Positions 1-6,098 of a DNA stretch of 6,138 nt are shown here, piece after piece. The stretch is taken from assembly GCA_902465115.1 (NCBI GenBank), contig CABQMC010000096.1, forward strand, positions 1-6,138, read 5' to 3'. This DNA comes from an uncultured Collinsella sp. Lineage in GTDB: Bacteria; Actinomycetota; Coriobacteriia; Coriobacteriales; Coriobacteriaceae. The notes under the pieces are model-generated. The model was not told the origin of the DNA and made no database searches. It worked only from the letters and a program-made list of their open reading frames with translations. The translations under genes were made by a program, and so were the position numbers. Numbering within the stretch: position 1 is the first letter of the stretch; each line of letters begins with the position of its first letter.

Positions 1-794
1 AACCAGCAGATCTTCGCTTCAAGCCGGTCGTGACCCGTGTCATGGGCATCGACGAGGCTAAGGCTGCCGGCGCTGTCGCCCTGTTTGGCGAGAAGTATGG
101 CGACGTCGTCCGCGTTGTCTCCGTGGGCGCTGAGGACCAGCCGTTCTCCCGCGAACTCTGCGGTGGCACACACGCTGCCAACACCGCCGAGATCGGCCTG
201 TTCAAGATCATTTCCGAGTCCTCCACGGGCTCCAATGTCCGCCGTATCGAGGCCGTGACCTCTAAGGGTGCCCTCGACTATATGGCCGACCGCCTGGCAC
301 TCGTTGACGCCGCCGCCGCTGCGCTCAAGTGCCGCGTGGATGAGGTTCCCGCTCGTGTGGAGAACCTGCAGGCCGAGCTGCGCGAGACGTCCAATAAGCT
401 CAAAAAGGCTCTGACCGGTGGCTCCTCCGACGCCATCTCCAGCGCCATCGAGGGCGCCGTCGAGCTCGACGGCTATAAGCTCGTTGTCGCTGAGCTCCAG
501 GGCCTTGAGGCTGCCGACCTGCGCAACGTATGGGATACCGTGCATCAGAAGGTCGCCGGCCCTGTCGCTTGTGTCGTCGCCAGCGTGACTGAGAAGGGCA
601 CTCCGGCCCTGCTCGCTGCCGGCTCTGATGACGCCGTCAAGGCCGGTTTCCACGCCGGTAACGTGATCAAGCAGATCGCGGGTCTGGTCGACGGTCGCGG
701 TGGCGGTCGTCCCAACATGGCCCAGGCCGGTGGCAAGAATGCTGCCGGCATCGCCGATGCCCTCGCGGCCGCTAAGACCGCGCTCGGCGCCTAA
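1..794 (+). CDS. alaS: Alanyl-tRNA synthetase, C-terminal part (5' end outside window)
   Basis: This is the C-terminal part of alanyl-tRNA synthetase, the cytoplasmic enzyme that charges tRNA-Ala and clears mischarged Ser/Gly-tRNA-Ala. The frame is open from base 3, so the gene continues upstream; the GTG at base 30 is an internal codon, not a start. Visible first is the end of the editing domain, with the ELCGGTH motif at about 153-173, whose Cys (159-161) and His supply two of the family's zinc ligands. A long, Ala/Glu/Leu-rich helical linker follows at about 280-415. The C-Ala (DHHA1) domain ends the protein, with the glycine-rich GGGRPNMAQAGGK motif at about 699-737. The family consensus has Asp where this protein has Asn (714-716), which is a mild change. 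The TAA stop is at 792-794 and ruvX starts 17 bases later. The catalytic class II core is not in the window. Identity is very secure. Confidence 0.97.
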   Translation, partial: PADLRFKPVVTRVMGIDEAKAAGAVALFGEKYGDVVRVVSVGAEDQPFSRELCGGTHAANTAEIGLFKIISESSTGSNVRRIEAVTSKGALDYMADRLALVDAAAAALKCRVDEVPARVENLQAELRETSNKLKKALTGGSSDAISSAIEGAVELDGYKLVVAELQGLEAADLRNVWDTVHQKVAGPVACVVASVTEKGTPALLAAGSDDAVKAGFHAGNVIKQIAGLVDGRGGGRPNMAQAGGKNAAGIADALAAAKTALGA

Positions 795-811
795 GAATCT
801 AAGAAGTCACT

Positions 812-1240
812 GTGGTTGCGCTCGCGCTGGACATAGGGGAGACCAGGATTGGCATCGCCGTCTCGAGCCGTGATGGCAAGATGGCGATGCCTGTCAAGGT
901 GCTTCCGGCTGCCGAGGTCACCGGTATGGCCAAGACGTTCCGCTACCTGGTTGAGGACTATGAGCCCGACATCCTGATAAGCGGACGTCCCCTGACCATG
1001 GCCGGTGAGCCCGGCCCTCAGGCCGAGCGCGTTGCCGCTGTGGCGCAAAAGATTGCCGACGAGCTCGATCTTCCGTTGGAGTTTGAGGACGAGCGTCTGT
1101 CCTCGCAAGAGGCCAAGCGTATCCTGCGCGAGCAGGGACTCAACGAAAAGCAGATGAGGGGCAAGATCGACATGATTGCCGCCAGCCTGTTTTTGCAGAC
1201 GTGGCTCGATCGTAAAAACGAGGAGGTTTCGCATGCCTAG
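812..1240 (+). CDS. ruvX: RuvX/YqgF family RNase H-like nuclease
   Basis: This 142-residue protein belongs to the RuvX/YqgF family, RNase H-fold proteins linked to 16S rRNA 5' processing and proposed to act as Holliday-junction resolvases. All family blocks are present: ALDIGETRIGIAV at residues 4-16 with Asp7, SGRPLTMAGEPG at 57-68, DERLSSQEA at 93-101, and GKIDMIAASLFLQTWLD at 117-133 with Asp120. Asp7, the acidic pair at 93-94 and Asp120 are the probable metal-binding residues. The GTG start at 812 is the only plausible one: an in-frame TAA lies at 800-802 and the codons between are not starts. The ribosome binding site is weak (AAGAAG at 801-806), which suggests coupling to alaS translation. 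The 3' end overlaps mltG by 8 bases. The alaS-ruvX-mltG order is common in Gram-positive bacteria. Which of the two proposed activities dominates here cannot be read from the sequence. Confidence 0.95.
   Translation: MVALALDIGETRIGIAVSSRDGKMAMPVKVLPAAEVTGMAKTFRYLVEDYEPDILISGRPLTMAGEPGPQAERVAAVAQKIADELDLPLEFEDERLSSQEAKRILREQGLNEKQMRGKIDMIAASLFLQTWLDRKNEEVSHA
1221..1226 (+). promoter_or_regulatory. Strong Shine-Dalgarno of mltG (decides its start)
   Basis: A perfect AGGAGG lies inside the ruvX coding region, six bases before the ATG at 1233. It is the best ribosome binding site in the window. It fixes the mltG start at 1233 rather than at the in-frame TTG at 1176, which would add 19 residues with no family similarity. 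Confidence 0.9.
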
Positions 1241-2666
1241 TGCTTCCGATCCGCGCCAGCCGAATCGTACACAGCAGCCGGCGTCGCGCCCTGCCCAGCC
1301 TGGCCAGCGTCCGGCACAGCCGACGCAGCGCGCAGCTCAGCCTGCCGCGCGCCCGGCGCAGTCCTTCTCTCGTTCGGCCCAACCTGTTCAACGGACGGGT
1401 CAGCAGCCTTCTGCTCGTTCGGTTCAGCATTCGGCTTCTCACGCGGTTCAGCAGCCCACTGCTCGTACGGCCCAGCCTGCAGGCGGCACCCGCTTTAAGC
1501 AGCAGGCACCTACCCAGCGAACGCAGGCCCCCCAATCGCATTCGCATCACGCTCGTGGTTCGCATGGCGTTGCTCCGGCGACCCGCTCGAGCTACAACAC
1601 GCATGCTCGTCGCGGTGCTCAAAAGAAAAGCTCCCCGGTGCCTATGATTATCGGTGGCGTTGTTGCCGTGCTTGCGCTTGTCGCGATCGTTTTCTTTGTC
1701 GTGCCAGCCGTCAAGGGCTTCTTTGGCGGTGAGGGTGCGAAAGTCGTTGCAGGCCAGCAGGTTACTATCACGATTCCCGATGGTGCCTCGGGTGACAGCA
1801 TCGCTTCGATTCTCTCCGAGAACCATATCGTAGAAAATCCCAAGGATTACTATGCGGCGGTGAAAAAGCTCAACGCCGATATGTCGCTCAAGCCTGGTGA
1901 TTATTCGTTCACCACACTCATGGATGCGACCAAGGTTGTTCAGCAGCTCATGGAAGGCCCCAACGCGGGCTCCAATACGCTGACTATCCCTGAGGGCCTG
2001 ACGGTCGATCAAGTCGCCGACCGTGTGGCCCAGGCCTACGACAGCATCTCTAAGGAAGACTTCCTCAACCAGGCCAAGGCCTCCAACTACGTGGACGACT
2101 ATAGCTTCCTTAAGGGCGCCGCCAACGATTCGCTCGAGGGTTTCTTGTTCCCCAAGACCTATTCGCTGGGCGATTCGCCGACGGCCGATGACGTGATTCG
2201 CGCTATGCTCGATCAGTTTAAGACCGAGTACAAGTCGCTTGACTTTGCGAGCTGCGAAGCCAAGATCAAGGAACGCTACGGTGTGGAGATGTCCGACTAC
2301 GACATCGTCAACTTGGCCTCTATCGTTGAGCGCGAGGGCCTCAACGCCGATCAACGTGCGCATGTGGCCTCGGTTTTCTACAACCGCCTTGCCGGCAAGC
2401 TCGACGGTCTGCGCTATCTCAATAGCGATGCGACTATGATGTATGTCACCGGTGGCGAGGTTACCGCCGACGACCTGCAGAGCGATAGTCCGTATAACAC
2501 CTATAAGCATGAGGGTCTGCCGCCCACGCCCATCTGCTCTCCGTCGCTCGAGGCACTCAAGGCCACGCTTGAGCCGACCGACTCCGATGACCTGTATTTC
2601 TACATTACGCAGGACGAGGAGTACTTCTCGCAAACCTACGAAGAGCATCAACAGTCTTGGAATTAG
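1233..2666 (+). CDS. mltG: Endolytic murein transglycosylase MltG with long disordered cytoplasmic head
   Basis: MltG (YceG-like family) is a membrane-anchored lytic transglycosylase that cuts nascent peptidoglycan strands and so sets glycan chain length. The protein has 477 residues. Residues 1-125 are a low-complexity head rich in Gln, Pro, Ala, Arg and Ser. A basic stretch (RRGAQKK, 126-132) and one membrane segment (about 136-160) follow, giving an N-in, C-out topology. The extracellular part has an LKPGDYSF block (219-226), TIPEGLTVDQVADRVA (251-266), and the catalytic block LASIVEREG (361-369). Glu366 matches the E. coli catalytic Glu218. VASVFYNRL (378-386), LNSDATMMY (396-404) and SPYNTYKHEGLPPTPI (419-434) complete the family pattern. 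The start at 1233 is supported by AGGAGG. The gene overlaps ruvX by 8 bases and ends 1 base before the YqeG-type gene. Catalytic identity is firm; the role of the head is unknown. Confidence 0.96.
   Translation: MPSASDPRQPNRTQQPASRPAQPGQRPAQPTQRAAQPAARPAQSFSRSAQPVQRTGQQPSARSVQHSASHAVQQPTARTAQPAGGTRFKQQAPTQRTQAPQSHSHHARGSHGVAPATRSSYNTHARRGAQKKSSPVPMIIGGVVAVLALVAIVFFVVPAVKGFFGGEGAKVVAGQQVTITIPDGASGDSIASILSENHIVENPKDYYAAVKKLNADMSLKPGDYSFTTLMDATKVVQQLMEGPNAGSNTLTIPEGLTVDQVADRVAQAYDSISKEDFLNQAKASNYVDDYSFLKGAANDSLEGFLFPKTYSLGDSPTADDVIRAMLDQFKTEYKSLDFASCEAKIKERYGVEMSDYDIVNLASIVEREGLNADQRAHVASVFYNRLAGKLDGLRYLNSDATMMYVTGGEVTADDLQSDSPYNTYKHEGLPPTPICSPSLEALKATLEPTDSDDLYFYITQDEEYFSQTYEEHQQSWN
1257..1547 (+). 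repeat. Imperfect AQP/QR/ARP low-complexity repeat encoding the MltG head
   Basis: This stretch encodes degenerate short units such as RPAQP, QRAAQP, RSAQPVQR and ARTAQP. At DNA level CAGCC and CAGCG words recur. The encoded segment has almost no acidic residues and many Arg, Gln and Pro, so it is predicted to be disordered and positively charged. It is part of the mltG reading frame, not a separate element. The units are too imperfect to be a simple tandem satellite. Confidence 0.75.
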
Positions 2667-2667
2667 C

Positions 2668-3165
2668 ATGAGGATTTTTAGCCCCAAACGTTACGTTGCC
2701 TCGGTCGATCGCATCGACCTTAATACCCTGTGGGCCGACGGCAAACGCGCCATTCTGCTCGATCGCGATAACACCTTGGTGCCGCGCGACACCGAGCAGG
2801 TTCCCGCCGCGGTTTCCGCTTGGCTCGATGCCGCCCGCGCCAAAGGCTTTAAGCTGTGCATGGTGTCCAACAACTGGCATCGCGACCAGGTCATGAGCTC
2901 TGCACGCGAGCTGGGACTCGAGGCCATCAGCCACGCCATGAAGCCGGCGCCGTTTGCCCTCAAGGCGGGTCTTAAGCGCCTCGGCGCCACGGCCGACGAG
3001 GCGGTGCTGATCGGTGATCAGCTCTACACGGACGTGTGGAGCGGCAACTTCGCCGGCGTCGATACCATCCTGGTAAAGCCGCAGGCGACGCAGGACCTGT
3101 GGTATACGCAGATCTTCCGTATCTTTGAGCGCCGGGCCCTTCGCGACCTTCCCTGCGAGGAATAG
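2668..3165 (+). CDS. YqeG/Gep4-type HAD-IIIA phosphatase
   Basis: This 165-residue protein is a HAD-superfamily phosphatase of the YqeG type. The same family includes yeast Gep4, a phosphatidylglycerophosphate phosphatase, so a role in phosphatidylglycerol synthesis is possible but is not shown here. The motifs are complete: motif I ILLDRDNTL (residues 29-37) with nucleophile Asp32 and acid/base Asp34; motif II with Ser67 in MVSNN; motif III with Lys92 in MKPAP; motif IV GDQLYTD (116-122), which is diagnostic for the family. There is no cap domain, signal peptide or membrane segment, so the protein is probably cytosolic. The ATG at 2668 is 1 base after the mltG stop and has no convincing Shine-Dalgarno, so it is probably translated by coupling to mltG. 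Upstream in-frame sequence lies inside mltG and has no similarity to the family. Family assignment is firm; the substrate is uncertain. Confidence 0.92.
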   Translation: MRIFSPKRYVASVDRIDLNTLWADGKRAILLDRDNTLVPRDTEQVPAAVSAWLDAARAKGFKLCMVSNNWHRDQVMSSARELGLEAISHAMKPAPFALKAGLKRLGATADEAVLIGDQLYTDVWSGNFAGVDTILVKPQATQDLWYTQIFRIFERRALRDLPCEE

Positions 3166-3173
3166 GTCTCGCT

Positions 3174-3707
3174 ATGTCCCAGCACACCAAACACGGCTGC
3201 GACCATATCTTCTTTATCGGCTTTTTGGGCGCGGGCAAATCGACGCTCGCGCGCAACGTCGGCACTATGTTCAAGCGGCGTTTTATCGATACCGACCGTC
3301 TGGTCGTGCGCCGTTGCGGCAAGTCGGTAACCGAGATTTTTCAGACCGAGGGCGAGGATCGTTTTCGCGAGCTCGAGACCTCGGCGCTCCGTTCGCTCCA
3401 AAGTGAGCGCAGCCTGTTGGTTTCGTGCGGGGGCGGCATTGTCGAGACGCCGGTGAATATTGAGCTGATGCACGAAATGGGTACGTGCGTGTACCTCGAG
3501 GGTGACTTCGAGGATTCGATTCGCCAGATTCGTCGGTCCGACACGCGCCCCGATTTTCGCTCTCCCGAGCATGCCGCGCGCCTGTTTGAGCATCGCCGTC
3601 CGCTGTATCGCCAGGCCGCCGACCTTACCCTTGATATTCGCAACAAGTCCTTCGAGGACGTTTCCTACCTTTGTGCCGAGATGCTTTTGGAGCGTGGGCT
3701 GCTATGA
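3174..3707 (+). CDS. aroK: Shikimate kinase
   Basis: Shikimate kinase phosphorylates shikimate with ATP on the path to chorismate and aromatic amino acids. The 177-residue protein is close to family length and looks fully competent. It has Walker A GFLGAGKST (residues 16-24, Lys22), the DTD pair Asp39/Asp41 for magnesium and shikimate, Arg65 in FRELE, the CGGG loop at 85-88, the lid region with Arg125-Pro126, and Arg141 in HRRPLY. These match the M. tuberculosis residues Asp32, Asp34, Arg58, Arg117 and Arg136 by hand alignment. The ATG at 3174 is 8 bases after the previous stop, with only a poor ribosome binding site (GAGG at 3157-3160 is distant). The stop overlaps the next gene's start as ATGA. 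A related NMP-kinase-like enzyme is much less likely, given the complete shikimate-binding set. Confidence 0.94.
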   Translation: MSQHTKHGCDHIFFIGFLGAGKSTLARNVGTMFKRRFIDTDRLVVRRCGKSVTEIFQTEGEDRFRELETSALRSLQSERSLLVSCGGGIVETPVNIELMHEMGTCVYLEGDFEDSIRQIRRSDTRPDFRSPEHAARLFEHRRPLYRQAADLTLDIRNKSFEDVSYLCAEMLLERGLL

Positions 3708-4816
3708 TTCGCCGTCAACTGATCAATTTCCAAAACCGCAGCGTCGATGTCCGCGTCGGATTGGGCGCGTTCGATGAACTGTCGCGTATGTTTGCCTCGG
3801 CCGTGGGCAAGCCTAAGCGCGCGATGGTCGTTTGGAACACCGCCACATCTGAGCGTTTTGGTGAAGTCGTCGAGCATGCGCTGGTCGACGCCGGTTTTGC
3901 CGTGTCGCTGCTAGTCCTTGAGGTTTCGCCTGCTGGTGCCACGCTGGCCGATGCTGATGCTATCTTTGGCGCCCTGTCTGCCAACGGCGTTACCTGCGAC
4001 GATCTGGTTGTCGCCGTTGGCGATGCCGCAACCTGCTCGGTTGTTAGCTGGTGCGCCAACCAGTGGTGCGGCCGAACCGAGTGCGCGCTGTTGCCGACGA
4101 CCTTTGACGCCATGCTCACGGTCGCGACGACCATGAAGCCGCTCGTCGCCTCGTCGGCCAATGCGCTTCCCGCTATCGCGTTCCGTCCCGAACCGGGCTT
4201 GGTCGTGTGTGACCTCGACCTTGTTCGTGAGGCGGACCCCGAGGACCTCAAGCTCGGCTTTGTGGTGCTTGTTGGCACCATGCTTTCGAGCAGTAAGTCC
4301 CGCTGGAATCAGTTTACTGAGACCGTCCCCGAGATTCTCGCGGGCGAGGAGGTCGCGCTCGTCAATGCCGTTCAATGGTCTCAGACTGCCCGTAAGGACG
4401 TACTGATGGCCACGAACCCGAGCGCTCGCCATGCGCTCGATTTTGGCAAGACGGGGGAGCGTACCCTGCGCGCCTGCTTGGGCGATGCCGCCTCGCAGGT
4501 CCCTGCCTATCAGCTGTTATCCGAGGGCATGCGCTTTGAGGCGCGCCTAGCACATGATGCCTGCGACTTTGATATCGATTACGTCTTTGAGGTCGATGAC
4601 TGCCTGGAGGACTTTGGCATCGAGGAACTTGCCTTCGATCTGGAGCCTGCCGCATATATCGAGGAGTTCCGCAGGCAGCAGTTTGTCCGCTCGAACCGCA
4701 GTATGTTGCCGCTGCCCGCGGCACTCGGCGCTATTCGTCTAACGTGCGTTGAGGACGAGGTTCTTGAGCGCCATGCTCACGCCTACTTGGCTTCTCGCAA
4801 AGAACTTCTCTAAGTT
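3704..4816 (+). CDS. AroB-fold protein with degenerate active site (probable pseudo-3-dehydroquinate synthase)
   Basis: This 369-residue protein aligns along its whole length with 3-dehydroquinate synthase, the zinc- and NAD-dependent enzyme that makes the shikimate ring. Matching landmarks are LVVAVGD (101-107) to E. coli LVALGGG, LLPTT (129-133) to QVPTT, VCDLD (168-172) to VVDLD, ALDFGKT (244-250) to LLNLGHT, and the C-terminal LPLPAALG (335-342). Key residues are missing: the zinc-ligand Glu becomes Val188, the two zinc-ligand His become Lys249 and Ala268, GGGVVGD becomes GDAATCS, the Lys after that Glu becomes Gly191, and DKK becomes RQQ. Lys145 (GGK equivalent) and Arg242 are kept. The frame is intact and codon use matches its neighbours, so this is not an obvious pseudogene. 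The ATG at 3704 overlaps the aroK stop (ATGA), with GGAG at 3689-3692. Fold assignment is fairly firm; catalysis as AroB is unlikely. The stop codon TAA is at 4811-4813; bases 4814-4816 are just beyond it. Confidence 0.8.
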
Positions 4817-4819
4817 TTA

Positions 4820-4848
4820 TTGACATCCATCGTCTTTCGTATCATGTT
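4820..4848 (+). promoter_or_regulatory. Probable sigma-70-type promoter for the M24 peptidase gene
   Basis: A perfect -35 box TTGACA lies at 4820-4825. At 17-base spacing the -10 would be CATGTT (4843-4848), a poor match. TATCAT at 4840-4845 is a better -10 but leaves only 14 bases of spacing. The -35 is convincing; the exact -10 and start site are not. It lies in the only gap of more than 100 bases between genes, which supports separate transcription of the downstream gene. Confidence 0.55.
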
Positions 4849-4850
4849 GA

Positions 4851-4913
4851 GGGGCGGGTTTCCAATCGGTTGCGGATCGCATGCGATTCCGTCGTTCGGT
4901 TGAGACCCGTCCC
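4851..4913 (+). promoter_or_regulatory. Long-range stem-loop in the leader before the peptidase gene
   Basis: Bases 4851-4862 (GGGGCGGGTTTC) pair with 4902-4913 (GAGACCCGTCCC) as an uninterrupted 12-base-pair RNA stem with two G-U pairs. Inside the 39-base loop a second hairpin forms: 4874-4879 pairs with 4884-4889 around a CATG loop. The word TCGGTTG also occurs twice (4866-4872 and 4896-4902). The outer stem begins near the expected transcription start. It could be a structured 5' leader of the peptidase mRNA. It could instead be a weak terminator for the upstream operon, since GTCTTTAT follows it, but the large loop and poor U-tract argue against that. Confidence 0.5.
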
Positions 4914-4933
4914 GTCTTTATAGAGACAACAAG

Positions 4934-4939
4934 AAAGGA
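4934..4939 (+). promoter_or_regulatory. Shine-Dalgarno of the M24 peptidase gene
   Basis: AAAGGA lies six bases before the ATG at 4946 and supports that start. No other start codon nearby has a comparable site. Confidence 0.8.
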
Positions 4940-4945
4940 ATCTGC

Positions 4946-6076
4946 ATGTCTGAGTTTGCTGCCGGTCCTGCCGGTCGTATCGAGCGTGTCCGTGCCCTGA
5001 TGGCCGAGCGTGGCTACGACGCCATCGTGGTGCGCGACGAGGCCAACCTTCGTTGGCTTACGGGCGTGAAGGGCGTTTTCGATTACACCTTTGAATTCCC
5101 GCACGCGGCGTTTATTACGGCCGACCAGTGCCTGTTCCATACCGACTCGCGCTACCTCAACAGCTTTGAGGAGAACACGCCCGCCGGCAGCCCCTGGGTT
5201 TACGACATGGACGAGGGTACCATCCCCGGCTGGGTCGCCGGCAAGATTGCGGCTAACAAGTGCCGTGTCTGTGCTGTCGAGGACGATATGCAGATTAACT
5301 TCTACCAGGGTATTCAGCGCGGCCTGGAGGACCGTTCCGTCGCCTGCATCCTACCGCTGATGCACGACGACATCCGCAAGATGCGCGCCATCAAGGATGC
5401 CGAGGAGATTGAGCTTATGCGCCATGCGCAGTCGATCACCGATGCCGCTTTCCAGCATATGCTCGGCTTTATTAAGCCCGGTATGACCGAGAAGCAGGTT
5501 CGCAACGAGCTCGAGAACTTTATGTTCGCCAACGGCGCCGACAGCCTTGCCTTCGGCTCCATCGTGGCGAGCGGTCCCAACACCGCCAACCCGCATGCCG
5601 TGCCGAGCGATCGCGTGATCGAGAAGGGCGATTTCGTTCTCATGGATTACGGCGCGGGCTACTGCGATTACCGCTCCGACATGACGCGCACCGTCGTGAT
5701 GGGCGAGCCCACGCAGGAGCAGCTCGACCTGTACGCGCTCGTGCGCCGCACGCACGAGGAGTGCGTCGCCGCCATCCATCCGGGCGTTGAGGGTAACGAC
5801 ATCTTCAAGCTTTCCAAGAAGATCATCGGCGATGCCGGCTATGGCGATTACTACAATCATGGCCTGGGCCACGGCGTCGGTATCGACATCCACGAGCTGC
5901 CCAACTTCAACCGCAGCAAGAACACCATCGCGATCGGCTCGGTTGTCACCATGGAGCCCGGCGTTTACCTGCCCGGCGTGGGCGGCGTGCGCCTGGAGGA
6001 TTACGGCGTGGTCACCGAGAACGGCTACGAGCCTTTCACCAAGACCCCGCACGACCTGCACGTCATCGATTGCTAG
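4946..6076 (+). CDS. M24 family Xaa-Pro aminopeptidase/dipeptidase
   Basis: This 376-residue protein is a two-domain M24 metallopeptidase that probably removes N-terminal residues preceding proline (aminopeptidase P type) or splits Xaa-Pro dipeptides. The N-terminal creatinase-like domain spans roughly residues 10-140, with ANLRWLTG at 33-40. The pita-bread domain follows from about 155. All five dinuclear metal ligands are visible: Asp234 (MDYGA), Asp245 (RSDMTR), His309 (GLGHGVG), Glu337 (MEPGVY) and Glu351 (RLED). His217 (NPHAVP) and His316 are the usual active-site histidines. HGLGHGVGIDIHE (305-317) fits the Xaa-Pro peptidase signature fully. There is no signal peptide, so it is cytosolic. 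It has its own promoter-like region and a strong terminator, so it is probably monocistronic. Aminopeptidase versus prolidase cannot be decided, so no symbol is given. Confidence 0.93.
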   Translation: MSEFAAGPAGRIERVRALMAERGYDAIVVRDEANLRWLTGVKGVFDYTFEFPHAAFITADQCLFHTDSRYLNSFEENTPAGSPWVYDMDEGTIPGWVAGKIAANKCRVCAVEDDMQINFYQGIQRGLEDRSVACILPLMHDDIRKMRAIKDAEEIELMRHAQSITDAAFQHMLGFIKPGMTEKQVRNELENFMFANGADSLAFGSIVASGPNTANPHAVPSDRVIEKGDFVLMDYGAGYCDYRSDMTRTVVMGEPTQEQLDLYALVRRTHEECVAAIHPGVEGNDIFKLSKKIIGDAGYGDYYNHGLGHGVGIDIHELPNFNRSKNTIAIGSVVTMEPGVYLPGVGGVRLEDYGVVTENGYEPFTKTPHDLHVIDC

Positions 6077-6098
6077 CCCATTTCGATAGATTTTTGGG

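Noticed and set aside
1176..1232. Earlier TTG start for mltG
   Set aside because: The extra 19 residues come from inside ruvX and have no family similarity, while AGGAGG sits at ideal spacing before 1233.
1240..1647. A 135-codon plus-strand frame inside mltG
   Set aside because: It is an out-of-frame reading of the repetitive MltG head; the Arg/Ser-rich product is typical of frame shadows in GC-rich DNA.
2443..2667. Earlier start for the YqeG-type gene within mltG
   Set aside because: The upstream 75 codons are an Arg/Pro/Ser-rich shadow of mltG. The family's N-terminus begins at the ATG at 2668.
1140..2687. A 515-codon open frame on the minus strand opposite mltG
   Set aside because: It is a shadow of the GC-biased codon use of mltG. 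Its translation is low-complexity Leu/Arg/Gly/Val-rich with no recognisable domain, and the plus strand encodes a clear MltG with a perfect ribosome binding site.
3704..4813. A frameshift that would explain the missing AroB motifs
   Set aside because: Landmarks before, between and after the lost motifs (LVVAVGD, PTT, VCDLD, LDFGKT, LPLPAALG) are all in the same frame with near-gapless spacing, so the losses are substitutions.
4817..4945. T-box or other known riboswitch in the leader
   Set aside because: No T-box sequence, no specifier-loop arrangement and no conserved riboswitch core could be recognised. Only generic stem-loops are visible.
5351..6061. A 236-codon minus-strand frame opposite the M24 peptidase
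   Set aside because: The plus strand encodes all metal ligands of an M24 peptidase. The antisense product is His/Val/Ala-rich without motifs and has no ribosome binding site in context.
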